Assembly: GCA_041394265.1 (NCBI GenBank)
Contig: JAWKIO010000006.1
Location: 1 to 64,000 of the forward strand
Direction: 5' to 3'
DNA: 64,000 nucleotides
Source of the DNA: Acidimicrobiales bacterium
Lineage (GTDB): Bacteria > Actinomycetota > Acidimicrobiia > Acidimicrobiales > SZUA-35
Positions 16,414 through 25,977 of the stretch are shown here, piece by piece. Both the position numbers and the translations under genes were made by a program. The notes under the pieces were generated by a model that saw only the letters and a program-made list of their open reading frames with translations, was not told the origin of the DNA and ran no database searches. The first letter of the stretch is position 1. The number at the start of each line of letters is the position of its first letter.

Positions 16414-16835
16414 CCTTCCGGACATCCGCTGCCACGCAGGGCGCATCGTCCCTTGAGGGCGAACGAGGCGCAGCGTCGATCCTGTTCGCCGTGCTGGGGC
16501 TTGCGCTGTTGATGGCGACCGGCCTCGCCGTCGACGGTGGCCGCAAGCTCGGCGCCCTCAGCGAAGCACGTGACATCGCCGACAACGCCGCCCGAGCCGG
16601 CGCCCAGATGATCGACGAGGACACCTACCGAACCAGTGGCGTCGCCTCCATCGACCCGGCCGCCGCAACCCAACGGGCTCAGGCCTACCTGGCCGCGCAC
16701 GGCCACACGGGAGTCGTGAACGTCACTGGTACCGACGTCACCGTGACCGTGACCATCACGCTCGATCCCACCTTCCTTCCGGGACTCATGACCGTGTCGG
16801 CCACCGAGTCCGCGACCGCAACCACCGGCACGTAG
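16410..16835 (+). CDS. TadG-like pilus protein
   Basis: 141 residues, short for TadG, with one membrane helix AASILFAVLGLALLMATGLAVDGG and then a helical region SEARDIADNAARAGAQ, which matches the N-terminal Flp/TadG pattern. The start overlaps the preceding stop (ATGA). The von Willebrand-type C-terminal domain of long TadG proteins is absent, which is common in actinobacteria. Confidence 0.78.
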   Translation: MTFRTSAATQGASSLEGERGAASILFAVLGLALLMATGLAVDGGRKLGALSEARDIADNAARAGAQMIDEDTYRTSGVASIDPAAATQRAQAYLAAHGHTGVVNVTGTDVTVTVTITLDPTFLPGLMTVSATESATATTGT

Positions 16836-16843
16836 AGGACGCC

Positions 16844-19800
16844 ATGCACCGAATCACCGATCTCATCAAGGGCCTCGCCGGCCTCGCCCTCACGCTCGGC
16901 CTTCTCGTCGGCCTACCGGTCGGGCTGGCGACCATCGTGGGCTGGCCTCTCCCGACTGCGTGGCCAGGGCTCGAGACCGTCGGGCGCCACCTGAGCGACG
17001 GCGACATCCCCGACGCCTTCCTCCTCAAGCTGATCGCTCTCATCGTGTGGATGGCGTGGGCACAGATCACCGTCGCCACGCTCGTCGAGTACGTCACGAT
17101 TCTTCGAGGCAAGGCAGCGCACCGAAGCCCGACGCTGCCGGCGGTGCGGCTCCTCGCAGCGAAGCTCGCCACCTGGACCACCCTGCTGGTCAGTGCCGTT
17201 GGTCCGATCCGCCCTGCGATGGCAACGCCCCTCGCTCCGATTCCCGCCGTCGCCGCGGAGTTCGAGCTCCCGGTTGCGACAGCCGAGGACACGGCCGACG
17301 TGCCCGATCCGGACGTGCAGGAAGTCGCCGCATCGCAGCGGTATGTGACCCGCCAGGGCGACACCTGGTGGTCGATCGCCGACGACCTGCTCGGCGACGG
17401 ACTGCGATGGAAGGACATCCGAACTCTGAACGTCGAAAGCCGAATGAGCGATGGCACGGTGATCAGCGCGTCGACGGACATGGTCCGACCCGGATGGAAC
17501 CTGGCAGTGCCGAGCGACGCCGTCCTGCCCACGTCGTTGGTTGAGATCGGCGACGATGCGTCGTCGGAGGTCGTGGTCGAGAAGGGCGATCATTTCTGGG
17601 CGATCGCCGACGAGGCGCTGACCGACGCATGGGGTCGCCCCCCGACTGATGCCGAGCTGACCCCGTACTGGACGGAGATCGTCGCAGCGAACGAGGACCG
17701 GCTCCTGCCACCGGAAGACCCGAACCTCATCTACCCCGATCAGCGCTTCGTCTTGCCGGCACCGCCACCAAGCCCGGACCTCGCCCCCGACCTGAACGGC
17801 AACACACCGATCGTCCCGAGCGAGGGCGCCCCGCCGGAGGCCCCAACGCCGGCTGCGCCGCTGGAGGCCTCCGAGTCGCCAGTCGTCCCGACATCACCCG
17901 CTCCACCCCAGGAGAGCCCTGCACCGTTCGAGGCTCCGACAAGCGCTCCGGCAACGGCCGTGTCGACGCTGCCCGAGCCTGCACCCGCTCCTGCGACCGA
18001 ACCGGCCGCCGGTGAAGACAGGATCGATCGGGCACTTGACGCGGCGAAGCCGGTCGGCGTCGTCGCCGGGGGCATCGCACTGCTCGGTGGCACGCTGCTC
18101 TTCACGCTTCGCCGCCTGCGTCATATCCAAGCGGCCCGTCGGCGACCTGGTACGACGATCGATCCGCCCGATCCCGATGCGGCATCGTTCGAGCGACGGA
18201 TTCGTTCGATCAGTGTGGACGGCGAGGACGTCAGGTACTTGGCTGCGGTCAACCGCTACCTGAGCCACCAGCTGGAGAGGTCCGACACCGGAATCCCGGC
18301 GATCGTCGCAGCCCGAGCCGGACAGTTCGGCCTCGAGCTGCTGCTCGACGACCCGTGCGAGCCCGTCGCCGGGTTCGTTCCCGCGACCCCGGACAAGTCC
18401 GCATGGCAGCTCGACTCGGACCTCGACGCCCGCATGATGGAAGCCGCGTTCGGCGACGACGCCCACCCCTTCGCTCCCGCCCTGTGCCCAGTCGGCGCAA
18501 CCGACGCGGGCAATCTGCTCGTCGACTTCGAGCAACTCGGGTCGACAGCGATCGAAGGGTCGGTCGAGGAAGTGGCTGCATTCGAGCGAGGCCTCGTCGC
18601 CGCACTGTGCTCCTCCCCGTGGGGAACAGAGTGCGAGATCGTCGCCATCGGGATCGACGGGCTCTCCAACGATGAACTCAGCCGGGTCACATCGCCGGCC
18701 GATCCGGTCGCCTGGGCCAGCGAGGCCGGGGAGCGCATGAAGCGGATCGCCTCGTCGCTCCACCGGAGCCCCTACGAGGAGCGCGTCGCTCACGGCGAGG
18801 TCTACCACCCGACCGTCGTCGTCATCGGGCCTGGGGCAAAACTGGCCGGTGTCGCCCAGCACCTCGCTCCAGTCGCCGACTTGGCGTACTCGCCCCTCGC
18901 GGTCATCTCGGCTCACCCTCTCGCCGGTGAGCACCGGATCGCTCTCGAAGCCGGCACAGGAACGATCGAACCGCTCGGCATCAGCTTCGTGCCGATCTCA
19001 CTCGCAGCGGTGGACCTGCACGCAGTCGACCACCTGATCGCCAACGCGTCCGACACCTCCACCAGCCCGCCAGCCGAGGCATGGGCCGACGAGATCCGCA
19101 GTGCCGATCACGCAGAGTCGTCCGACGGCACGAGCAACGGCTCGGCCACCGCCGTGATCGACCTGACACCTGAAGCACCGGCCGCCGAAGGCGAAGCTGC
19201 TAGTCCAAGCCAGGAAGCGCTCGACCGAATCGCCGAGATCATGGAACCCCGGCCGGTCGAAGTGACGATCCTCGGCCGCAAGCCCACAGTCGAGGGACTT
19301 GCCGACTCAGCCTCGGCGAAGCTCGAAGCGATCATCGTCTACCTCACCTTCCACCGCAGCGTGTCGAGCGAGCGGTTCCGCGACGAGTTCTGGCCCCGGT
19401 CGAACAGCCGGGCTGCCGGTGACAACGCCATCACGAAGGTGCGGACCCTCCTTGGCATCGATGCCGACGGCAACGCTCGGCTCGACTCGGCCCGCAACAG
19501 TGGAACCTACGCAGTTAGCGATGAAGTCGGCATGGACTGGCACCGGGTCGAGGCGCTGGTCGCTGCCGCCAAGGGGGCAGCGGAGGCCGACGAGGTCGCC
19601 TACCTCAAGGCAGCCTGCGAGCTCATCGACGGACACATCGCCGCCGACGCACCACCGAGCGCCTACGCGTGGCTGCTCCGGGAGCCAACGATCTACACGC
19701 TCATCGAGACGACTCTCGTCGACGCCGCTCACCGCTGCGGTGAACTCGCCCTCGCCTCCGGCGACTGCGACCTCGCCCGCTGGGCCGCCCGCAAGGGTCT

Positions 19801-20014
19801 CACCATCGTCGAGGGCCAGGAGTCGCTGTACCGGATGCGAATGCAGGCCGCCTATGAGGCCGGCGACCGTGATGGCATCGTCCAGGCCTTCCACGAGGCA
19901 CAGCGAGCCGCCGAGTCGTACGGCTACGCCGAAGAAGTCCAGCCCGAGACCCAGGCGCTCTTCGAGCAGCTCACGGCGACGCCGGGACGCGGCCGGGACA
20001 CCGCCGACACCTGA
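16844..20014 (+). CDS. Large membrane LysM-BTAD fusion protein of the Tad operon
   Basis: 1056 residues. Membrane helices lie at about 9-33 and 60-85, perhaps also 105-120. A LysM domain at about 167-224 has YVTRQGDTWWSIADDL, and a second LysM-like unit spans 244-305. Then come a Pro/Ala-rich linker (305-395) and another membrane helix (403-425). The C-terminal half is cytoplasmic: a winged-helix OmpR-like region (about 805-900) and a bacterial transcriptional activator (BTAD) TPR-like domain (900-1046). The peptidoglycan-binding and DNA-binding-type domains lie in one chain, which suggests wall sensing coupled to regulation or assembly. It closes the operon, 8 bp after tadG. Confidence 0.85.
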   Translation: MHRITDLIKGLAGLALTLGLLVGLPVGLATIVGWPLPTAWPGLETVGRHLSDGDIPDAFLLKLIALIVWMAWAQITVATLVEYVTILRGKAAHRSPTLPAVRLLAAKLATWTTLLVSAVGPIRPAMATPLAPIPAVAAEFELPVATAEDTADVPDPDVQEVAASQRYVTRQGDTWWSIADDLLGDGLRWKDIRTLNVESRMSDGTVISASTDMVRPGWNLAVPSDAVLPTSLVEIGDDASSEVVVEKGDHFWAIADEALTDAWGRPPTDAELTPYWTEIVAANEDRLLPPEDPNLIYPDQRFVLPAPPPSPDLAPDLNGNTPIVPSEGAPPEAPTPAAPLEASESPVVPTSPAPPQESPAPFEAPTSAPATAVSTLPEPAPAPATEPAAGEDRIDRALDAAKPVGVVAGGIALLGGTLLFTLRRLRHIQAARRRPGTTIDPPDPDAASFERRIRSISVDGEDVRYLAAVNRYLSHQLERSDTGIPAIVAARAGQFGLELLLDDPCEPVAGFVPATPDKSAWQLDSDLDARMMEAAFGDDAHPFAPALCPVGATDAGNLLVDFEQLGSTAIEGSVEEVAAFERGLVAALCSSPWGTECEIVAIGIDGLSNDELSRVTSPADPVAWASEAGERMKRIASSLHRSPYEERVAHGEVYHPTVVVIGPGAKLAGVAQHLAPVADLAYSPLAVISAHPLAGEHRIALEAGTGTIEPLGISFVPISLAAVDLHAVDHLIANASDTSTSPPAEAWADEIRSADHAESSDGTSNGSATAVIDLTPEAPAAEGEAASPSQEALDRIAEIMEPRPVEVTILGRKPTVEGLADSASAKLEAIIVYLTFHRSVSSERFRDEFWPRSNSRAAGDNAITKVRTLLGIDADGNARLDSARNSGTYAVSDEVGMDWHRVEALVAAAKGAAEADEVAYLKAACELIDGHIAADAPPSAYAWLLREPTIYTLIETTLVDAAHRCGELALASGDCDLARWAARKGLTIVEGQESLYRMRMQAAYEAGDRDGIVQAFHEAQRAAESYGYAEEVQPETQALFEQLTATPGRGRDTADT

Positions 20015-20303
20015 GCCCTCCGAGAATATCGGTCACCCTGCCGTGCTCAGGATTGCCGGCTATCGGACGGGCCGGAACCTATCGGCGTCGTAGATATGCG
20101 CTCTGATCCGGCCGGTCGGGGGCAGTTCCGACGACGGGCGCCGCCAAACAATAGGTGACAGCGGCAGACGCTGTGAGCGGATATCGCTGCGCTGTGCATG
20201 TGTCGAGTGATCGGCCAGGGACGCCGCATCGGCTTCGACGCGCAGTGCCGGTTCCGGTTCCGAACGGAGTTCTATTACACCGGCTACGCGCGTGGCGCTG
20301 GGC

Positions 20304-21245
20304 TCACGATCGGCGTCGTTGTCTGCGTAGGAGGGAGCGGAGTGTCTCGGCGTTTGCGTAGCCGACCCGCATGGCGATCTCGGCGGAGTTGAGGTCGGTG
20401 GTTGCCGAGAGATGCCGAGCCCGTTCGATGCGAAGACGTTGGACGAAGCCGAGCGGAGTGAGGTTGAGTGCCGAGCGGACTCGTCGTTCGAGGGTGCGCC
20501 GGCTGGTGCCGAGCGACTGCGCGACGGACGCGATGTCGAGCGGTTCGTCGAGGCGGGCGCGCACGAGGCGTTCGAACTCGACGACGATCGGGTCATCGTG
20601 GCGGAGGTGTTCGTAGGCGGCGAAGGCCGCCTGCGACGGGCGCTCGTCGATGAGGAGCAGTTTGGCGACGTGCTGGGCCAGGTCGGGGCTGATCGATCGC
20701 ACGAGTGAGAGTGCGAGGTCGATGTGGGCGAAGGCGGCGCCGGCGGTGATGAGGTTTCCGTCGACCACGACCATGGTGTCGAGATCGAGGTCGACGGTCG
20801 GATAGCGCGTTCGGAACTCGGGCCCCAGGAACCAGCTGGTCGTCGCCCGCCGGTGGTGCATCCGTCCGGTCTCGGCGACGGTGAACACGCCGGTACACGC
20901 CGCAGCGATCTGGGTGGTCGCGTCGTCGAGCCGCGCGAGTGACTCGATGACCGAACGAGCATTTCGGCTCTGCAGCGCGTCGTTGGTGGCGGCGGCGGTG
21001 AGGGTTCCAAGCGCAGGGACGATGACGACGTCGAAGTCGCCGGACTCGGACAGCGGGTGCTCCACCGACAGGGTCATCGATGTCGTCGTGGTCACCCGTC
21101 GCTTCGGTCCGATGATGGCGAGTTCGATCGGGTCGATGTGTGGGTCGACATCGCCGCGGACTCCGTCGGCCACCCGCACGATGTCGATCACCGACGCGAC
21201 CGCCGAGCCGAAGCAGCCATCGAGCGCGATCAGTCCGAAACGCAT
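20304..21245 (-). CDS. GlxA-family transcriptional regulator (DJ-1/PfpI plus AraC HTH)
   Basis: 313 residues: a DJ-1/PfpI-like N-terminal domain (about 1-190) including IAAACTGVFTVAETG with a Cys at the nucleophile-elbow position, and a C-terminal AraC-type double helix-turn-helix (about 215-313) with LDIASVAQSLGTSRRTLERR. GlxA-type regulators control catabolic or detoxification genes. The ATG at 21245 begins the conserved strand MRFGLIALDG. It is divergent from the monooxygenase gene 106 bp away, the most likely target. Confidence 0.88.
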   Translation of the reverse strand: MRFGLIALDGCFGSAVASVIDIVRVADGVRGDVDPHIDPIELAIIGPKRRVTTTTSMTLSVEHPLSESGDFDVVIVPALGTLTAAATNDALQSRNARSVIESLARLDDATTQIAAACTGVFTVAETGRMHHRRATTSWFLGPEFRTRYPTVDLDLDTMVVVDGNLITAGAAFAHIDLALSLVRSISPDLAQHVAKLLLIDERPSQAAFAAYEHLRHDDPIVVEFERLVRARLDEPLDIASVAQSLGTSRRTLERRVRSALNLTPLGFVQRLRIERARHLSATTDLNSAEIAMRVGYANAETLRSLLRRQRRRS

Positions 21246-21351
21246 GGCGTGAACGGTAGCAATGCTGCCGTATGCGCCACTCCCCACCGCCCTCTTGCTT
21301 GTCGTACGTTGGACTCCTCATACGAACAACCCCGCAAGCAAGGAGACCACC

Positions 21352-21663
21352 GTGTCCACACCCACATCACTCCCGTACGCCTTCGTCGCCAAGATCGTCG
21401 CGGCCGATGGACAGCACGACGCGCTCGGCGATCTGCTCGCCAGCGCTGTCGAACTCGCCAACGATGAAGAAGGAACGATCGTCTGGTTCGCGGTCCGAAC
21501 CCACCCCGACACCTTCTGGATCTTCGACGCATTTCCCGACGAGTCCGCTCGCGACGCCCACGCCAACGGCGCCATCGTCGAAGCCCTGATGGCCAACCAG
21601 CAGCTCCTCGGCGCAGCGCCCGAGATCCTGCCCGCCGACGTCCTCGCTTCCAAACTCCCGTAG
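21352..21663 (+). CDS. Antibiotic biosynthesis monooxygenase (ABM) domain protein
   Basis: 103 residues of the dimeric alpha+beta barrel ABM fold: FVAKIVAADGQHDALGDLLASAV, then TIVWFAVRTHPDTFWIFDAFPDESARDAH. Members are small cofactor-free quinol monooxygenases or related enzymes. The GTG at 21352 has AGGAG 7 bases upstream, which fixes the start. It is probably controlled by the divergent GlxA-type regulator. Confidence 0.82.
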   Translation: MSTPTSLPYAFVAKIVAADGQHDALGDLLASAVELANDEEGTIVWFAVRTHPDTFWIFDAFPDESARDAHANGAIVEALMANQQLLGAAPEILPADVLASKLP

Positions 21664-21804
21664 TCCGCCACCACTCGAGAGGGTCGAGCCCCGCCGAGCG
21701 GCAGGCCCCAATCGCCGACCTGCTCGTGAATGTTCGGTTCGACCAGCGAGGCAGCCTTTGTTGGTGCCGCTCGGTTGCGGGCCGCATGACGCGAGACTCG
21801 TTGC

Positions 21805-22330
21805 ATGAGTCCGCCACAGCGGTTTGCCGATCTTCAGCTGTCATCGGAGCGCCTCGGTCTGACCGAACGTCTGGACGAAGAACGTCGAGCGGTCGTCTCC
21901 CAAGCGTCCGACCTGACACCCGATGAGCTGCAAGCTCGGCCGCTCCCGGCAACGAACCTTACGATCGGCCGGTTGGTCAAGCACCTCTCGTTCGCCGAGG
22001 ATCGATGGTTCCAGCACAAGCTGCTCGGTCTCGAGCTCCCCGTACCGAGGCGTTCGGTCGACGACAGAGATGCGCACGAGTGGTCGTTCCACTCAGCCGA
22101 CAACGACAGCGCCGAGGAACTCCTCGGCCTGTACGTCGCAGCGTGCGAGCTGAGCCGAACCGCCACGGCAGCGTGCGCGTCGATGGACACGCTGGCGGCG
22201 TTGCTGTCGTTCGACAAGAAGCCGGTCAAATCTCCGTTGGCTCCTTGCGGACATGATCGATGAGACCGCACGGCACTCCGGGCACGCCGACCTGATTCGA
22301 GACGCGCTCGGGCGGCCTCCAGTTCGCTGA
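21805..22330 (+). pseudogene. Frameshifted DinB (DUF664) family gene
   Basis: The first 140 codons encode a DUF664/DinB-like four-helix protein (RLVKHLSFAEDRWFQHKLLG with a metal-binding His, then EWSFHSADND). After KKPV near 22228 the frame runs off to a stop at 22263. The family C-terminus continues in the +1 frame as LRWLLADMIDETARHSGH up to a stop at 22328-22330. One extra base near 22228-22232 therefore breaks the gene. A sequencing error is the alternative. The C-terminal His-containing helix is needed for metal binding, so the shortened product is probably inactive. Confidence 0.8.
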
Positions 22331-22392
22331 AGCGCTGGCGACAAAGGCGCTCGATATCACCGGGCTGTCCGAGCGGCATGCAGCGTCCGGGA

Positions 22393-22468
22393 ACGGCACA
22401 TACGCGAGCGGTGGGGTGTCCCATAATCCCCGTTGATCGAAGCCAGTAGACCGCCCCTAAACGCCGGT
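22393..22468 (+). repeat. Dispersed intergenic repeat, copy 1 (76 bp, identical to 26439-26514)
   Basis: A 76-bp sequence from ACGGCACATACGCGAGCGG to CCCCTAAACGCCGGT, repeated exactly at 26439-26514. It belongs to the degenerate repeat family that separates gene units up to 56.7 kb. Confidence 0.9.
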
Positions 22469-22542
22469 TACACGGGTGATCGGCGTTTGGCCGCTTGGCG
22501 AGCGATCGAGCGTGTTCAAACAAGCGTCGCCGACGCCGATAG

Positions 22543-23091
22543 ATGCCTATGCCCACGTTTGACCGTCCACGGAGAAACCCTCTCAGCAGGGTCGCGGCGC
22601 TGGCGCTAGCCAGCGCAACGCTCTCAGCCTGCGGCGGAGACGCAACCGCCGCGGGTTCAGATGATCAATCGTCAGCGCCGGTGTCCTCTACGACGGCCCC
22701 CACTACCCAAGTGCCGACGAGTACATCCACGTCCACCACGCAGGCTCCGGCCGCCGACAGCGATCCCGTTCTGCCTGCTAACGCTGTGCTCGCCTTCACA
22801 AGCGACGAAGGCCGCCTTGGTGCAGCCTTCTACCTCGTTGACGGCTGGTGGTGGGCTGTTGTCGAGAACCAAGGCGAAGAGGGGCTCATCATCGGCGGTG
22901 TGCACAGCACCGATCTCGAGGGCGGATCCGAAACGACCCTCGGGTTTCCTCCCGGACGAGGGATCCTCGAACCCGGCGAGTCAAGGGTCTACGAGCTGAA
23001 GATCCAGAAGACACAGGGTTTCGCTGCGGGTGGCGCCGACTCTGTCGATTTCGAGGATGTCACCCTCGAAGAAGCAACTGCAGGCTCGTGA
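22543..23091 (+). CDS. Lipoprotein of unknown function
   Basis: 182 residues. The basic N-terminus and hydrophobic helix end in the lipobox LSACGG, followed by a Ser/Thr/Pro-rich linker and a compact C-terminal domain of about 100 residues (FTSDEGRLGAAFYLVDGWWWAV), probably a beta-sandwich. No family is recognised. Its TGA overlaps the GTG of the following broken gene, so the two formed a unit. Confidence 0.75.
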   Translation: MPMPTFDRPRRNPLSRVAALALASATLSACGGDATAAGSDDQSSAPVSSTTAPTTQVPTSTSTSTTQAPAADSDPVLPANAVLAFTSDEGRLGAAFYLVDGWWWAVVENQGEEGLIIGGVHSTDLEGGSETTLGFPPGRGILEPGESRVYELKIQKTQGFAAGGADSVDFEDVTLEEATAGS

Positions 23092-23561
23092 AACCCGGCG
23101 TCCCGCGAGTGTCAGATCGTGGGATACGGAAGCTGCAGGTCGGCAAGTTTTACAGCGGTCTTGCGTGGACGTGGCCTGCGTTCTTTCTCTGCGTGGCTGG
23201 GCTGGTCTTGTTGGAGAGCTCCAGCAACGACAGGGAGTCGATGCCAACACGGATCCTCGTTGCTGGGCTGCTCTAGATCGCAGTGGCGATGCGATGGGCT
23301 TCCCGGTTCATTTACGTCGAGTTCCGTCCGCGCCAGGTGATTGTCCGGAACTTCTTTCGCAGGACGTCCTTTTGTCTCGATGACGGTTCGACCACGGTGT
23401 ACGTCGGCTACTTCGTCCACTTCGAGAATTCCGACGCTTACGTCGGAACGTTCGGTTTCGTCACTCAAGGGCCGTTTGGGTTCTTCAGATCTGAGCGGCG
23501 AGAACTCATCGCGAACGAACTGGCCGAAGCCGGGCGAGATTTCAAGCTAGTCGAACGGTAG
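23088..23561 (+). pseudogene. Small membrane protein gene with an in-frame amber codon
   Basis: Reading from the GTG at 23088, one frame runs to 23561 but is cut by TAG at 23274-23276. The part before codes for about 62 residues with a hydrophobic helix (LAWTWPAFFLCVAGLVLL). The part after continues at once with IAVAMRWASRFIYVEFRPRQ and a beta-rich domain to the end. The two parts read as one two-helix membrane protein with a PH-like cytoplasmic domain, similar in layout to the proteins at 33499 and 32836. The second half could start at an ATG at 23283-23295 but would lack the first helix. Confidence 0.6.
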
Positions 23562-23635
23562 GCAGCAGGAACCGACACGTTCGGAGCGACGCGCACGACC
23601 ATCCTCCACAACTGGCCCGGCCGATCTCGACCGAC

Positions 23636-23734
23636 CGCCCCCTACCGCTCACGGCTCCTCCCTCGACGACCGCCCCCCAACGCCGGGACGGCGACGCACA
23701 TTCTTGAGCGCTTCGACGCGACCGTATTGCCGGC
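23636..23734 (+). repeat. Dispersed intergenic repeat copy
   Basis: Family member running from GCCCCCTACCGCTCAC through CAACGCCGGGACGGCGACGC to ATTGCCGGC. It shares the long right half (CGCACATTCTTGAGCGCTTCG) with the copy at 41191. Confidence 0.7.
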
Positions 23735-23992
23735 AATCGGATGGTTCTCAGGAGTTCCGACCAGTGTCGATATAGCGCCCCTGCCCGCGACCAGCCAAGC
23801 GAAGCGTCGCACGAGCCTCGCGAGTCGAGATGTCTATCGCTCCGTGGTGTCGACGTGCTCTGCGTGATGTCAGCGTCGGTTGAATAATGACCCCTTATCG
23901 ACGCTCGAATTTTGACCCCCTTCTGGTCGGGTCCACCACGGGTAGTGATGGATTGCGATGCCTGGCGCTGTTGGCGTCGGGAGACTTGGAGG

Positions 23993-25204
23993 ATGATCAG
24001 CGTGGAAGACTGGGCAGAGATCCGGCGGCTGCATTTCGCTGAAGGGCTGGGGGTGAAGACGATCGCGAGACGGCTCGGGATCGCGAGGAACACGGTGCGC
24101 ACCGCGGTCCGGTCGCCGGAACCGCCGGCGTATCGGCGTGACGGTCCGGGATCGCGTGTCGACGCTGTGGAGCCGGAGATCCGCCGGTTGTTGGGCGAGT
24201 TCCCCGATATGCCGGCCACAGTGATCGCGGAGCGGATCGGCTGGGGGTATGGGATCACGGTGTTGCGTGACCGGGTCCGTGAGCTGCGGCCGTTGTTCGT
24301 GGCCCCGGACCCGGCACAACGCACCACGTATCGGCCGGGCGAGTTGGCGCAATGGGATCTGTGGCAGCCGGATGTGGAGATCCCGGTCGGTCACGGCCAG
24401 GCCGAGCGGCTCTGGACGGTGGTGGGTGTCCCGGGGTTCTCCCGGTTCATCGGGGCGTGGATGATCCCGTCGCGGGCGGCCCATGACGTGTTGGGCGGCA
24501 TGAACCAGGTGTTGGGCCAGATCGGTGGGGTTCCCCGGACCGCGGTCTGGGACCAGGAAGGCTGTATCGGTCGTTGGCGGCACGGCACCCAGTCATTGAC
24601 TGACCCGACCCGGGCGTTCGCTGGAGCATTGGGGATGGGGTTCCGTCTCTGCGGCCCGGCCGATCCGGAAGCGAAAGGGATCGTGGAGCGGGCGAACGGC
24701 TATCTCGAGACCAGTTTCCTGCCGGGCCGTTCCTTCGATGGTGTCGCCGATTTCAACACCCAGCTGGTCGCCTGGCTGACCAAGCGGGCCAATGTTCGGG
24801 TTCATGCCACGACCCGGCAACGGCCAGCGGACGCGATCTTCGAAGACCGGGGATCGATGCTGACGCTGCCGACGGTTCTGCCTGATGTGTCGCTGCGGTT
24901 CAGCACCCGGCTCCCTCGTGATCATTACGTGCGGGTCGACACCAACGACTACTCGGTCAACCCACGCTTCGTCGGCCGGCGGGTCAACGTCGCGGTCACG
25001 CTCGATGAGGTGATCGTCACCTGTGATCAGACCGTGATCGCCCGGCATCGGCGTTGCCTCGCCAGCCATCAAAGCATCCTGGCCGCCGAGCATTCCCGGA
25101 TCCTTGGCCGCATGCGCGCCGAAGCCGCCGCCGTCGTTGCCGCACCGGTCGATGCTGGTGTCGAAGAACGCGACCTGGCCGTCTATGACCGGCTCGCGTC
25201 ATGA
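23993..25204 (+). CDS. istA: IS21-family transposase IstA
   Basis: 403 residues from the ATG at 23993, with TTGGAGG just upstream; an earlier ATG at 23912 is possible. An N-terminal helix-turn-helix (GLGVKTIARRLGIARNTVRT) precedes an rve integrase core with Asp in AQWDLWQPD and TAVWDQEGC and a following Glu-containing region (AKGIVERANGYLE). It carries out transposition together with IstB. Its stop overlaps the istB start (ATGA). Confidence 0.92.
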   Translation: MISVEDWAEIRRLHFAEGLGVKTIARRLGIARNTVRTAVRSPEPPAYRRDGPGSRVDAVEPEIRRLLGEFPDMPATVIAERIGWGYGITVLRDRVRELRPLFVAPDPAQRTTYRPGELAQWDLWQPDVEIPVGHGQAERLWTVVGVPGFSRFIGAWMIPSRAAHDVLGGMNQVLGQIGGVPRTAVWDQEGCIGRWRHGTQSLTDPTRAFAGALGMGFRLCGPADPEAKGIVERANGYLETSFLPGRSFDGVADFNTQLVAWLTKRANVRVHATTRQRPADAIFEDRGSMLTLPTVLPDVSLRFSTRLPRDHYVRVDTNDYSVNPRFVGRRVNVAVTLDEVIVTCDQTVIARHRRCLASHQSILAAEHSRILGRMRAEAAAVVAAPVDAGVEERDLAVYDRLAS

Positions 25205-25977
25205 CCACCACAGCGTCGAAAGATCTCGACTACCTGTGCCGGGCGTTGAAAGCCCCGACCCTGGCCGCCGCGGTCGGCCGGCTCGCCGAGCGGGCACGCA
25301 ACGACCACTGGACCCACGAGGAGTTCCTGGCCGCGTGTCTGGAACGCGAGGTCGCTGCCCGCCAAGCCAACGGCGGTGAGCTCCGGATCAAGGCCGCCAG
25401 GTTCCCGGCCCGGAAAACGTTGGAAGAGTTCGACTGGGACCATCAACGCTCACTCAAGCGTGACGTGATCACCCATCTCGGTGTCCTCGATTTCATCGAA
25501 GCCCGACAGAACGTGGTGTTCCTCGGGCCGCCCGGCACCGGGAAAACCCATCTCGCCACCGGGATCAGTATCCGGGCCTGTCAGGCCGGGCATCGGGTCC
25601 TGTTCGCCACCGCCGCGGAATGGGTCGCCCGCCTCGCCCAGGCACACGACCGCGGATCGCTACACGACGAACTCCGACGGCTGGGCCGCTACCCGCTGCT
25701 CGTGATCGACGAGGTCGGCTACATCCCGTTCGAGTCCGACGCTGCGAACCTGTTCTTCCAGCTCGTGTCCGCCCGCTACGAACGAGCCAGCGTGATCGTC
25801 ACCTCGAACAAACCCTTCGGAAGATGGGGCGAAGTGTTCGGCGACCCCGTTGTCGCAGCGGCCATGATCGACCGGCTCGTCCACCACGCCGAGATCATCA
25901 ACCTCAAAGGCGACAGCTACCGGCTCAAAGACCGCGACCTCGGCAGAGGAGGACCCACCACCAACGACACAGAGTGA
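25201..25977 (+). CDS. istB: IS21-family helper ATPase IstB
   Basis: 258-residue AAA+ ATPase with Walker A GPPGTGKTHLA (about residues 109-119) and Walker B LLVIDEVGYIP, then TSNKPFGRWGEVFGD. IstB selects target DNA and activates IstA. It is full length and translationally coupled to istA. Confidence 0.94.
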   Translation: MTTTASKDLDYLCRALKAPTLAAAVGRLAERARNDHWTHEEFLAACLEREVAARQANGGELRIKAARFPARKTLEEFDWDHQRSLKRDVITHLGVLDFIEARQNVVFLGPPGTGKTHLATGISIRACQAGHRVLFATAAEWVARLAQAHDRGSLHDELRRLGRYPLLVIDEVGYIPFESDAANLFFQLVSARYERASVIVTSNKPFGRWGEVFGDPVVAAAMIDRLVHHAEIINLKGDSYRLKDRDLGRGGPTTNDTE

